Source: Oscillospiraceae bacterium
GTDB taxonomy: Bacteria > Bacillota > Clostridia > Oscillospirales > Ruminococcaceae
Reading direction: 5' to 3'
Length of the DNA: 64,000 nt
Assembly: GCA_018110825.1 (NCBI GenBank)
Contig: JAGBCL010000093.1
Span: forward strand, 1-64,000
Each line of letters opens with the position of its first letter. Positions within the stretch are counted from its first letter, which is position 1. This document shows, piece after piece, positions 7,093 through 15,386 of this stretch. The notes under the pieces were generated by a model. It was not told the origin of the DNA. It made no database searches and saw only the letters and a program-made list of their open reading frames with translations. A program made the position numbers and the translations under genes.

Positions 7093-8559
7093 ATGAGAAA
7101 AATTTTATCGGCAATTATTTCCCTTGCGTTATGTACTGCAATGCTTACAGCTTGCGGAAAAGAGGGAAAAACAGCAGAAGTTACCGAACAGACAACAACC
7201 GAGGCAGTTTCCGAAACAGCTGCTGAGAGTGCAGCGGAGGAAGCTGAAATTTCAACTGCTGAAACCACAGCTGCCGAAAGCACGGAAACAAAAACAGAGC
7301 CGGTGTCGGGAAACAGCTTTGCGACCCTTGATGAATTTATTGAAGCGGCATTTGAACTTGAAACGGAAACAGTTCCCGAAAGTCTGTTTTTTAGTTATGC
7401 GGAAGAACACCTCAACGGTGACGGGCTTTATTTCGACATGGAAGCTCCCGACGGAAGCATGAAAATGCTCCTTGCCGCAAACAAGGATTCTGATTTGTGT
7501 TTAAAGGCTGAAAGCAACACAGAAAGCATGTACATATATGTAAAAGACGGAATAATGTATATGCTTGACGCAACGGAAAAATCAGGTTTTTCCATGGAGC
7601 TTGACCGGGATACGGTTGACTCTCTTACAAGCGAAGCACTCGGCGGAATGGACATTACCTCCGAGCTTGAAGAGGGCGAAAGTGAAAGTGCGGAATGTGT
7701 TGACGTGGAAATTGACGGAACAGCTTACACATTTGAAAATCTTGAAGACATAGGAGCACTCATCAATAAAGATGGTGAACTTTATGCTATAATAAACGGT
7801 GACGAGAGCAATGCGGTAAAAGTCCTTATCGTAAACGAAATGTCAAGCAATATACCTGAAGGAATACTTGAACTTCCCACTGATTACGAAATCATTGATA
7901 TGACAGAGCTTCTTGCGGCACTTGAAGAGGGAGAAAATGACGGACCTGCAAAGACGGAATTTGCTACAATGGAGGAATTCCTTGAAACGGATTTTTCCGC
8001 ATATGAGGAGGGTACGGAATACAGCGCTGATGAAACGCTGTCGGCGGAAATGCTTGATATAATGGCAAATGCCAAATGCTATTATTTTGAAACCGGCGAT
8101 TTTTATGACGAAAGCCAAAGTATGATAGGTGCTATTTCGGAAGATAAGGTAATGGTAAACGGCACAGCAATCGGTGCAGATGATGTATCAAAAATTATAT
8201 ATGACAACGAAAAGGCATATATAGTAAATGACGAAAAGAAGACAGTGCTTGTAACATCTTCCGAGGGACTGCCGTCTGTTGAAGAATATGCCGAAATAGT
8301 GTCTTTTGAAATGGAAAATGACAGCATATTCTATATTACGGAAATAACCATAGAGGGTAAAAATTATCTTCTTGAAACACAAAAATACGATGATGACAGC
8401 TGTATGCTTCATAACCCTGACAAGACGATTTATGCGGCAGTAATTGATGGGAATTTATGCAAATGGGTTGTAACCGATGATATTCCTGAGGGAACATTCG
8501 ATATCCCATCTGATTATGAAGTAATTGATATGGACGCTATGATGGACGATGTGGAATAA
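7093..8559 (+). CDS. Acidic lipoprotein with a duplicated domain
   Basis: The 488-residue product has a lipobox LTAC (Cys21) and a Thr/Glu/Ala-rich stalk (about 22-75). Two copies of the domain found once in the 6094 and 2714 products follow. Copy 1 (about 75-275) starts NSFATLDEFIEA and ends LELPTDYEIIDM. Copy 2 (about 285-488) starts TEFATMEEFLE and ends FDIPSDYEVIDMDAMM. The two copies have diverged a good deal, so the duplication is not recent. The location is extracellular and membrane-anchored; no catalytic motif is visible. The start ATG has GGAG 9 bases upstream. Confidence 0.85.
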   Translation: MRKILSAIISLALCTAMLTACGKEGKTAEVTEQTTTEAVSETAAESAAEEAEISTAETTAAESTETKTEPVSGNSFATLDEFIEAAFELETETVPESLFFSYAEEHLNGDGLYFDMEAPDGSMKMLLAANKDSDLCLKAESNTESMYIYVKDGIMYMLDATEKSGFSMELDRDTVDSLTSEALGGMDITSELEEGESESAECVDVEIDGTAYTFENLEDIGALINKDGELYAIINGDESNAVKVLIVNEMSSNIPEGILELPTDYEIIDMTELLAALEEGENDGPAKTEFATMEEFLETDFSAYEEGTEYSADETLSAEMLDIMANAKCYYFETGDFYDESQSMIGAISEDKVMVNGTAIGADDVSKIIYDNEKAYIVNDEKKTVLVTSSEGLPSVEEYAEIVSFEMENDSIFYITEITIEGKNYLLETQKYDDDSCMLHNPDKTIYAAVIDGNLCKWVVTDDIPEGTFDIPSDYEVIDMDAMMDDVE

Positions 8560-8561
8560 AA

Positions 8562-8594
8562 AATTCCCGTACACTTTATCGGTGTACGGGAATT
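8562..8594. terminator. Terminator between convergent genes
   Basis: A perfect 13-bp stem (8562-8574 with 8582-8594) is flanked by A-runs before and T-rich sequence after. It can serve the forward lipoprotein and the reverse glycosidase. Confidence 0.85.
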
Positions 8595-8615
8595 GCTGTT
8601 TTATGAGGTAAATTA

Positions 8616-9752
8616 TCAGTTTTTACCGAGCGGGTAAACCTTGTCGGGATAGAGGGACTCAACCTTTTTGGTTGCAACTTCAAGGTCAGCCCATACGTCA
8701 GCGTGTTCAGCGCCGTTGTTGGAGCACCACATCATTGAACCGTTCCAGCCGTTTGCAAGGGTGTTTTCGTAAGCGTATTCGTAAGTCTGGTCGCTGCCAA
8801 GACCGAATTCGCCGAGAAACGCAGGCTTTGTTCCGTCAAGACCGAAGTCTGTAGGGGACATATCAAACGGACAACCCATATAGCTTCTCATCCAGTCATA
8901 GTAGTGCACGGAGTAGAAGTCAAGGCGGGCATTGTCACCTGCATAGGATTTCATAACCTCGTCAGAAACGATATTGCCCATATACTTTTCGTTGTCGGAA
9001 TTGTATTTTACCATACCCATGCCGACAGTAACAAGCGCATCAGGGTTTGTTTCGTGAATTGCAGCAGTACATTTTGCAAAGAATTCAGAAAGATTTTCCT
9101 TCGGAAGTCTTCCGCACTCAGCGTTTTCAATTACCCAGTCAGGCTCGTTCATAAGGTCGATTCCGAGCAGGTATGGATTCGAGCCGTAACGCTCAGCAAA
9201 AGGCTTGACATAGCTGTCGATGTAGCTTTGCATAGCAGTGTCATCGGTTACTACCGCACGCCATCTGTCAACGTAGCGGCCGTTCTTGCAGTGGTCAAAG
9301 GAAAGCAGGGTCGGCATAAGATAAATCTGGTGTTTTTCAGCAAGTTCGAAAAGCTTGTCAACGTCTGTCCAGTGTTTTTCCACAACCTCACTAACCTGTC
9401 CCGATGGTTTGAGCTTTATGGAAATTATCGAGTCACAGTTAACCCATACACGAACAGAATTCACACCGATTGCGTGCAGGTCAGCGAAGTGGCTGTCCCA
9501 GAAATCCGGCTCAAAGGAATCTGTACCGAATTCATTCCAGTTCTGCCAAGGGGTATTAACGCCGTTAATGATGAGTTCTTTTCCGTCAACAATGAATTTT
9601 GTACCGTCAACAGTAACCTTAGGGGACGCTTTTTCCACAATGGCTTCTGTTGTTTCAGCGGAACCGTTTGCAGCATTGTTTCCGCAGGCAGTCAGAAGGC
9701 TTGCTGTCATTACTGCGGAGAGAAGCACCCCGCAAAGCTTTTTGATTTTCAT
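8616..9752 (-). CDS. GH5-like endo-beta-glycanase/mannanase lipoprotein
   Basis: The 378-residue product is a clan GH-A (beta/alpha)8-barrel hydrolase anchored by a lipid (LTAC, Cys23). The early strand reads NGVNTPWQNW. The acid/base Glu203 lies in LMNEPD. A YSVHYYDW strand and the nucleophile Glu315 in FLGEFGL follow, and WCSNNG closes the barrel. Family GH5, in the mannanase or exo-mannanase range, is my best placement; GH26 or GH113 is less likely. It would cleave beta-mannan or related glucan at the cell surface. The start at 9752 is used because AAGGAG precedes it; an upstream in-frame TTG would contain the ribosome site itself. Confidence 0.87.
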   Translation of the reverse strand: MKIKKLCGVLLSAVMTASLLTACGNNAANGSAETTEAIVEKASPKVTVDGTKFIVDGKELIINGVNTPWQNWNEFGTDSFEPDFWDSHFADLHAIGVNSVRVWVNCDSIISIKLKPSGQVSEVVEKHWTDVDKLFELAEKHQIYLMPTLLSFDHCKNGRYVDRWRAVVTDDTAMQSYIDSYVKPFAERYGSNPYLLGIDLMNEPDWVIENAECGRLPKENLSEFFAKCTAAIHETNPDALVTVGMGMVKYNSDNEKYMGNIVSDEVMKSYAGDNARLDFYSVHYYDWMRSYMGCPFDMSPTDFGLDGTKPAFLGEFGLGSDQTYEYAYENTLANGWNGSMMWCSNNGAEHADVWADLEVATKKVESLYPDKVYPLGKN

Positions 9753-9786
9753 TTTAAAATCTCCTTGCAATTATGATAATAACAAA

Positions 9787-9815
9787 ATTATATCAATTTG
9801 CCAATAAATAGTCAA
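9787..9815 (-). promoter_or_regulatory. Promoter of the GH5-like gene
   Basis: On the minus strand TTGACT (9810-9815), 17 bases and TATAAT (9787-9792) are present, 34 bases before the start codon. Confidence 0.9.
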
Positions 9816-9882
9816 GATGAAAACGGGTTACAAATTTTATTTGCGTAAACCAAAATTAACGAACTTTGTAAAAAGAGGTTGG

Positions 9883-9911
9883 TTGCACCTGACCCTCAAG
9901 TGTGCTATAAT
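9883..9911 (+). promoter_or_regulatory. Promoter of the regulator/ABC operon
   Basis: TTGCAC (9883-9888), 17 bases and TATAAT (9906-9911) with an extended TGC. The spacer carries CCCTCAAG, a possible operator for the regulator that follows. Confidence 0.8.
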
Positions 9912-9943
9912 GTAGTCAATGAAAGGAAAGGGGCATAGAAATT

Positions 9944-10339
9944 ATGTCAGTTAAAATATGTGATAATCTTCGTATTCTCCGTGCAAAGGAACGTTACTCA
10001 ATGGAGGATATTGCGGAAATTATCGGTGTATCAAGACAGTCCGTTGCAAAATGGGAAAGCGGAGAGTCGCTTCCTGATATTGATAAATGCGTGAAGCTTG
10101 CAAAGCTTTATAAGGTTACCCTTGACGATTTGGTAAGCGCAACAATTGAGGAGATTGAATTGCAGGATGATGAGGAAAAAGGGAAATACTGTTTCGGTGT
10201 TGTAAAAATTCAGGACGGGAAAATCCTTGTTCCCGACAAGGCGAAAGAGATTTTCAAGCTTGACGAGGGAGACGCAATGATGGTTCTCGGTGACAGAAAA
10301 AAAGGAATGGCACTTGTGAAAATCGGCAAATTATTTTAA
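9944..10339 (+). CDS. XRE-family regulator with C-terminal SpoVT/AbrB-like domain
   Basis: The 131-residue product combines an XRE helix-turn-helix (about residues 5-65, recognition region IIGVSRQSVAKWESGES) with a C-terminal swapped-hairpin AbrB-like segment (about 88-131, QDGKILVPDKAKEIFKLDEGD). It is probably a DNA-binding repressor of its own operon with the ABC exporter that starts 14 bp downstream. Such regulators commonly sit beside drug or peptide exporters. The signal it senses cannot be read from the sequence. Confidence 0.9.
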   Translation: MSVKICDNLRILRAKERYSMEDIAEIIGVSRQSVAKWESGESLPDIDKCVKLAKLYKVTLDDLVSATIEEIELQDDEEKGKYCFGVVKIQDGKILVPDKAKEIFKLDEGDAMMVLGDRKKGMALVKIGKLF

Positions 10340-10353
10340 CGGAGGTTACTGGA

Positions 10354-11076
10354 ATGGAAGCAATTGCTATAAAGGCATTGACCAAGAAATATAAAGATTT
10401 TACAGCGGTTGACGCACTCGACCTTTCAATTGCAAAGGGTGAGCTTTTCGGTTTGCTGGGTGTAAACGGTGCGGGCAAGACTACTACTATCAAAATGCTT
10501 TCCTGCCTTTCAAAGCCAACAAGCGGCAAGGCTGAGGTTATGGGTTTTGACGTTGTGGAAAAGCCTGACGAGGTAAAGAAGGTAATCAGCATTTCCACTC
10601 AGGAAACCGCCGTTGCACCGAATCTTACGGTGCGTGAAAATCTTGAATTTATCGCAAAAGTGTACGGCATTGACACCCCGAAAGCTGCAGCTGACAGGGT
10701 TATCGAGGAATTTTCCCTGCAGGAAAAAGAAAACGCACGCACAAAGACTCTTTCAGGCGGCTGGCAGAGAAAGGTAAGCATTGCGATGGCACTTATCACT
10801 TCACCGCAGGTGCTTTTCCTTGACGAGCCTACTCTCGGACTTGACGTTCTTGCAAGACGTGAACTCTGGAGAGTTATTGAGCAGCTTAAATCAAAGATGA
10901 CGATTATCCTTACAACTCATTACCTCGAAGAAGCAGAGGCACTCTGCGACAGAATTGCAATTATGACCCACGGCAAGCTTCGTGCGGTTGGCTCAGCTGA
11001 TGAGCTTAAACAGCTTGCAGGCAAGGATAATTTCGAGGACGCATTTGTTGAAATTGCAGAAAAGGCAGGAGTCTGA
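10354..11076 (+). CDS. ABC transporter ATP-binding protein
   Basis: The 240-residue cytoplasmic ATPase belongs to the DRA/CcmA-type exporter group. Walker A is GVNGAGKT (36-43), the Q-loop lies in STQE (81-84), the signature is LSGGWQ (133-138), and Walker B is VLFLDEPT (153-160). A D-loop GLDV and an H-loop TTHYLEEAE follow. It pairs with the ABC-2 permease downstream to export an unknown substrate such as a drug, peptide or lipid. The last codons overlap the first of three hairpins in the gap to the permease gene. Confidence 0.95.
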   Translation: MEAIAIKALTKKYKDFTAVDALDLSIAKGELFGLLGVNGAGKTTTIKMLSCLSKPTSGKAEVMGFDVVEKPDEVKKVISISTQETAVAPNLTVRENLEFIAKVYGIDTPKAAADRVIEEFSLQEKENARTKTLSGGWQRKVSIAMALITSPQVLFLDEPTLGLDVLARRELWRVIEQLKSKMTIILTTHYLEEAEALCDRIAIMTHGKLRAVGSADELKQLAGKDNFEDAFVEIAEKAGV

Positions 11077-11157
11077 AAATAAATTTTCAGACCCGAGTTT
11101 TCTGACTAAAGTCAGAAAACATCTTATTGAAAGGAGGCACGCTTCTGACGAAGCGTG
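11071..11157 (+). promoter_or_regulatory. Three consecutive hairpins between ABC ATPase and permease
   Basis: The stems are 10 bp (11071-11080 with 11083-11092, spanning the ATPase stop codon), 10 bp (11097-11106 with 11111-11120), and 7 bp (11138-11144 with 11151-11157). The third lies directly after the AAGGAGG ribosome site of the permease, so it probably sets translation or relative expression of the two subunits. It could also mark an RNA processing site. Confidence 0.7.
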
Positions 11158-11168
11158 ATTATAAAAAG

Positions 11169-11930
11169 ATGAGAATCAAAGCTTTTGCCGAACGAAATAT
11201 CAAGGAGCTTCTCCGTGACCCGCTGAGCTACCTTTTCTGTCTGGGATTTCCCGTTGTAATGCTGATTCTTATGACGATTATCAACGAGAGTATTCCCCCG
11301 CAGGCTAATATGACCGTATTCCGCATTGACAACCTCTGTGCAGGAATTACAGTATTCGGTCTGACCTTCCTTATGCTTTTTGCAACGCTTCTTACCTCAA
11401 AAGACAGAACTTCTTCTTTCCTTATGCGTCTTTACGCTTCACCTATGACGGCGGTTGATTTTATTGCAGGTTACTACATACCGTTGATTATTCTTGCTAT
11501 TATACAATGCGTAATCACATTCGGTGTATCATTTGTAATTGCTGCAATTGACGGTGTAAGCCTTAATGTGGGCAACATTTTTCTTGCGATTGTGACACTT
11601 ATCCCATCAATAATAATGTTCATCGGCTTCGGACTTTTCTTCGGCGGATTGTTCAGTCAGAATGCCGCACCGGGACTTTGCTCGGCAATCATTTCCGCGG
11701 CATCAATTCTCGGCGGTATATGGATGGACGTTGACGGAATCGGCGGTGCAATTGCAAAGGTGTGCAAGGTACTTCCATTCTATCATTCCGTAAATGCGGC
11801 AAGATGTGCTGTTGACGGAAATGTCGGTGACGGCGTGACAAGTATACTTATTGTTGCGGCATATATGGCGGTTGTAACCGTACTTGCGGTTGTTGTGTTC
11901 AGAAAGAATATGTCAAGTGATAATAAATAA
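11169..11930 (+). CDS. ABC-2 type transporter permease
   Basis: The product has 253 residues from this start and six predicted membrane helices, typical of ABC-2 exporters. An amphipathic N-terminus (RIKAFAERNIKELLRDPLSY) precedes the first helix. The start is uncertain. ATG 11169 lies 31 bases after AAGGAGG (11131-11137), but a 7-bp hairpin between them would bring the two together. A CTG at 11145 has ideal spacing, and TTG 11127 would contain the ribosome site. It forms an exporter with the preceding ATPase. Confidence 0.9.
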   Translation: MRIKAFAERNIKELLRDPLSYLFCLGFPVVMLILMTIINESIPPQANMTVFRIDNLCAGITVFGLTFLMLFATLLTSKDRTSSFLMRLYASPMTAVDFIAGYYIPLIILAIIQCVITFGVSFVIAAIDGVSLNVGNIFLAIVTLIPSIIMFIGFGLFFGGLFSQNAAPGLCSAIISAASILGGIWMDVDGIGGAIAKVCKVLPFYHSVNAARCAVDGNVGDGVTSILIVAAYMAVVTVLAVVVFRKNMSSDNK

Positions 11931-11937
11931 TATCGGA

Positions 11938-11964
11938 AGGCAGTTCATGGTGAACTGCCTTTTT
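11938..11964 (+). terminator. Terminator of the regulator/ABC operon
   Basis: A stem of about 10 bp (11938-11947 with 11951-11960) with a TGG loop is followed by TTTTT. Confidence 0.9.
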
Positions 11965-11965
11965 G

Positions 11966-11994
11966 TTGCAAAAGCTGTTAAAGAGTGATATAAT
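11966..11994 (+). promoter_or_regulatory. Promoter of the 424-aa lipoprotein
   Basis: TTGCAA (11966-11971), 17 bases and TATAAT (11989-11994), directly after the preceding terminator. Confidence 0.85.
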
Positions 11995-12027
11995 CATAGT
12001 TACAGAATTATTTTTGGAGGCAATAAA

Positions 12028-13302
12028 ATGAACAAGAAAATTTTTGCACTGCTTACCGCAGTGGCTCTTTGTCTTACAGGCTGTTCAGCAAAAGTGACAG
12101 AAAAAGATGCTGACGAGGACGTGCTGGAGCTTGTTGACGACTGCGGCTTTGATATTGAGGATTTTTCCGAACCGGCTCTTGAAGTGCTGTACACAATGGA
12201 TGTGAATGACCTGGTTGGATTTTATGACATATATGACGAGGATGACTTTGAGTACGTGATTTCCGAATATATTTCAAATCGGAGCTTTTGTTACTTTGAT
12301 AACGAAAAGGATGCAAAAAAAGCTGTCAATGCCGAATTCGAAGATATGCTTCTGATGTATAAGGTTGAACAGGCTTGTCTTAATGCTCAGGCAATCGGAT
12401 ATCTTACAGAAACCTATTCCGCAATCTGTGAAAACAACGGTGAATCCGTCGATGACTTTGAATGTACGGGAAAAATCAAAGCCAAAGCACCCTCAGGCGA
12501 GGTGAAATTCAATGGCAAGGATAAGGACCTTATCCTGTTTATTCAGAAGTGCATAAACGAGGATGCAAGAAACGGTTACTTTTATTTTGAATATGAGTAT
12601 GACGGAGAGTATGAGTTCTACTGGTCTGCTGACAAGTCAATGATTGATGATGACGATAACTTTGATGACGAATACGAATGGGACCTGGGCGACATTGCTG
12701 AGGGTGAACCCGTAATCGGTGCATGCTGTTATGATGATGTTGATATTATATACAGCGGAACAAATCTCTACAAGGCTGTGAAAAATGAAGACTTTGTCAA
12801 CGATGCTGATGAGGAAGAATTCCAGAATTACTACTGGAGTACATATTTTTCCGTTTCATATATGATAGAATCACTTCAGGAAGAAATTGATGAAAATATT
12901 GAAGATGTTGTGGGCGACAAAAATGTCAACCCCGTTAAAACTGATGAAGCAAATGCAAATGCAAAACAGGCTTTCATTGCTATTGCTTCCGCTATAACAC
13001 AGGCAGGAATCAATGGCGAAGTAATTGATGCGGAAATTATCGAAATAAGTGAAGATAATCTTTATGCGTACGGAATTGACCTGTCTATGTACCTCGGAGA
13101 TTCATTTGAGGGATATGCAATGTCACGCGTGGACCCGTCCAATTACGCCGTTTATATGACAATATGGTCTGACAAGCCGATACCTGAAAAATACAGGGAA
13201 ACACTTCTTAATGACTATCAGAGCATGGATGATGACTGGCAGAGCGAAGCACTGAAAGACGGACAGATGATAGGTATGTATCCTATTATGCCAAGCAATT
13301 GA
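12028..13302 (+). CDS. Acidic lipoprotein of unknown function
   Basis: The 424-residue product has a short signal peptide and lipobox LTGC (Cys19). The mature protein is very acidic, with Asp/Glu-rich stretches such as YDIYDEDDFEY and DDDDNFDDEYEWD, which could bind cations. No Thr-rich stalk is present, unlike the other lipoproteins here, and it lacks their closing motif. No known domain is recognised. It is monocistronic between its own promoter and a terminator shared with a convergent gene. Confidence 0.82.
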   Translation: MNKKIFALLTAVALCLTGCSAKVTEKDADEDVLELVDDCGFDIEDFSEPALEVLYTMDVNDLVGFYDIYDEDDFEYVISEYISNRSFCYFDNEKDAKKAVNAEFEDMLLMYKVEQACLNAQAIGYLTETYSAICENNGESVDDFECTGKIKAKAPSGEVKFNGKDKDLILFIQKCINEDARNGYFYFEYEYDGEYEFYWSADKSMIDDDDNFDDEYEWDLGDIAEGEPVIGACCYDDVDIIYSGTNLYKAVKNEDFVNDADEEEFQNYYWSTYFSVSYMIESLQEEIDENIEDVVGDKNVNPVKTDEANANAKQAFIAIASAITQAGINGEVIDAEIIEISEDNLYAYGIDLSMYLGDSFEGYAMSRVDPSNYAVYMTIWSDKPIPEKYRETLLNDYQSMDDDWQSEALKDGQMIGMYPIMPSN

Positions 13303-13311
13303 TAAACAATA

Positions 13312-13353
13312 AAATCAGGGCACTGAGTTATTCAGTACCCTGATTTGTTTTTT
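13312..13353. terminator. Bidirectional terminator
   Basis: A 9-bp stem (13312-13320 with 13338-13346), one mismatch and a further 5 bp (13322-13326 with 13332-13336) are followed by a T-run. A-rich sequence on the other side lets it serve the convergent reverse gene. Confidence 0.85.
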
Positions 13354-13361
13354 CGGTATGT

Positions 13362-13844
13362 TTAGTAATCTTCTCCGCAAGGGCACTCAGGTGGCTGCGG
13401 AACAAATTCTATGCACGGCATAGGCGGATGCGGCGGGCATGGAGGCGGACAAGGCGGTGGGCAAATCGGAGGACATGGTGGCGGGCATGGGTGCGGATAA
13501 CGGTTTTCGCAATCAGGTTCATAAGTCATAAAAATGAAAGTTACACCGCTTGTGTTTCCGCAGCAACAGCAAACCCGTCTCGTCTGCGACCTTGGTGAAG
13601 AAAGCATATCACCGATTACTGTCACGCTGTATTCAGTGCTTCCGTCGCCATCATTTCCGCAGGGCAGGTCAAAAACCTGTGAGCCGCCTGCAGCAACCTT
13701 GCCGAAGGTTTCAAAACAGCCGTCCTTGCTTCTGATTTCCACATCAAAATATTTTTTCGGGAATACGCACGGAGCATAATTATCCTCAACAGCTACCGCA
13801 AGTCTGCACTTGCCGTCTTCGCATCTATTTGAACAGTTGCACAT
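13362..13844 (-). CDS. Cys/Pro-rich small protein, possible coat or surface component
   Basis: The 160-residue protein has no signal peptide. It has a Cys-containing head (MCNCSNRCEDGKC), a central beta-rich part (about 25-95) and a CCCC cluster near residue 93. The tail has repeated P-C-P-P units (about 115-145) and ends in ECPCGEDY. The composition suggests disulfide or metal cross-linking, as in spore-coat or exosporium proteins, or a metal-binding role. No family is recognised. The ribosome site is weak (GGAAAGAATG). Confidence 0.7.
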   Translation of the reverse strand: MCNCSNRCEDGKCRLAVAVEDNYAPCVFPKKYFDVEIRSKDGCFETFGKVAAGGSQVFDLPCGNDGDGSTEYSVTVIGDMLSSPRSQTRRVCCCCGNTSGVTFIFMTYEPDCENRYPHPCPPPCPPICPPPCPPPCPPHPPMPCIEFVPQPPECPCGEDY

Positions 13845-13915
13845 AATATCATTCTTTCCGTATGGTTAGTATATTTTTCCATACTGTTATACTATATGCA
13901 AAGGAATGATTTTTG

Positions 13916-14551
13916 TTAATCGGGAAGTATGCCGCGCTTGTTTGCATCATCAAGCAGGGCAAAAATATAATCGGAAAGACTCTGTGACCCTTCTGCAACA
14001 AGCTTGTTGCGGTTCTGGACCTGATGAAGATGAATACCGTGTTCCTTCCATGAAATTCCGTCACGGCTGAGATTGAGAAGAAGCGGCTGGATACGGTCCA
14101 TTACGGCGGCAAATTTCGCCTCGGGGGTTTTACGTTCCTCAAACTCCTCCCACAAGCCGCGGAATTCCGCTTCCTGCTCCGTTGGAAGAAGCCCGAAAAG
14201 TCTTTCTGCAGCAGCCTTTTCACGGTCAGCCTTTGTTGCGTTGCCTGCATCGTCATAGCAGTAGGTATCTCCTGCATCAATTTCAACGATATCATGCACC
14301 AGAACCATTTTCATTGTCTTGAGCACATCAATCGGTTCGTTGGAATATTCCGCAAGAATTGCCGTAAACAAAGCAAGGGAAAAGCTGTGTTCAGCGTCAT
14401 TTTCCTTTCTCGGGAAAGGCTTGTCAACTCCGCTTCCCTCAGGCATCGGCGGCAGGTCATCAATACGTATATAAGTCTGACGGTACATATTTTTAAGCTT
14501 GTCAGCTTCCATCAGAAACGCAAGCTGTGCTTCAAGCCGTGTCATATCCAT
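13916..14551 (-). CDS. HD-domain nucleotidase-like phosphohydrolase (YfbR type)
   Basis: The 211-residue cytoplasmic protein carries the metal-dependent HD fold. The first metal His is in ENDAEHSFS (His55), the HD pair in VLVHDIVEIDAGD (His86-Asp87), and a late Asp in AAVMDRIQP. Its closest named relatives are YfbR-like 5'-deoxynucleotidases and HD_3 proteins that dephosphorylate deoxynucleoside monophosphates. The start has AAAGGAG 7 bases upstream. It lies 24 bp after rsmE in a two-gene reverse operon. Confidence 0.9.
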   Translation of the reverse strand: MDMTRLEAQLAFLMEADKLKNMYRQTYIRIDDLPPMPEGSGVDKPFPRKENDAEHSFSLALFTAILAEYSNEPIDVLKTMKMVLVHDIVEIDAGDTYCYDDAGNATKADREKAAAERLFGLLPTEQEAEFRGLWEEFEERKTPEAKFAAVMDRIQPLLLNLSRDGISWKEHGIHLHQVQNRNKLVAEGSQSLSDYIFALLDDANKRGILPD

Positions 14552-14575
14552 AATAAATCTCCTTTGTAAAAAAGC

Positions 14576-15295
14576 TTACATATTTCCCGTAATATTCATA
14601 ATGATTGCCGTAACAGCAATAGGGCATGTTTCACAGCGCAGAATTCTTTCTCCAAGCCAGATTTGAGTTGCACCCGAATTTTCGGCAGCCTCAGCCTCAG
14701 CACGTTCAAAACCGCCTTCCGAGCCAATCATGACAGCAACGGATTTTACCCCACCGAAAGGAATTGAAGAAAGTTTTTCGCCTCCGTTTTCGTAACAGAA
14801 AAGCTTCAGCTCTGATTTTTTCATATCTTCCAGTGCCTGCTTCATTGTCATAAGCGGAGCAATTTCAGGAATTATACCTCTTCCCGACTGCTTTGCCGCT
14901 TCTTCGGCAATTTTCTGCATACGCTCCTGTTTCTTCCTGTAGGATTTTTCATCGGGACGTGCAATACAGCGGGACGAAATAAACGGAACAATACGTGTTA
15001 CACCGAGTTCCGTTGTTTTCTGAATAATCAGTTCAAGCTTGTCCTGCTTTGGGTAAGCCTGATAAAGAGTAAGCTCAACAGACGGCTCGCTTTTGCTTGG
15101 GACAGCATCGACAACCCTGCACAGAACCTCACTTTCGGAAATATTTTCAATTACACAGCAATAATCTGTTCCGCCGTGGCAGAAAGTAAGTTCCTCGCCG
15201 GGTTTCATGCGGAGGGAATAACCTATATGATGTGCGTCACTGCCTGTAACGGAAATAAAATCCGAAGCAGGCGCAGGAATAAAAAAACGTGGCAT
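14576..15295 (-). CDS. rsmE: 16S rRNA (uracil-1498-N3)-methyltransferase
   Basis: The 239-residue protein of the SPOUT (trefoil-knot) family methylates U1498 of 16S rRNA using S-adenosylmethionine. The N-terminal PUA-like part (1-70) starts MPRFFIP, with the conserved HHIGYSLRMKPGE. The knot region carries IGSEGGF and ends with LGERILRCETCPIAV, the SAM-binding signature. The start at 15295 is chosen for GAGGAG 8 bases before it and the family N-terminus; the longer in-frame version to 15358 overlaps the promoter. Confidence 0.96.
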   Translation of the reverse strand: MPRFFIPAPASDFISVTGSDAHHIGYSLRMKPGEELTFCHGGTDYCCVIENISESEVLCRVVDAVPSKSEPSVELTLYQAYPKQDKLELIIQKTTELGVTRIVPFISSRCIARPDEKSYRKKQERMQKIAEEAAKQSGRGIIPEIAPLMTMKQALEDMKKSELKLFCYENGGEKLSSIPFGGVKSVAVMIGSEGGFERAEAEAAENSGATQIWLGERILRCETCPIAVTAIIMNITGNM

Positions 15296-15329
15296 CGAAG
15301 CAGCTCCTCTGAAAAAGTATTTTAAAATC

Positions 15330-15358
15330 ATTATACTATTTTTGCAGAGATTCGTCAA
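15330..15358 (-). promoter_or_regulatory. Promoter of the rsmE-HD operon
   Basis: On the minus strand TTGACG (15353-15358), 17 bases and TATAAT (15330-15335). Confidence 0.9.
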
Positions 15359-15386
15359 TCGTGATAAATATAATTAAGTGCAACAC

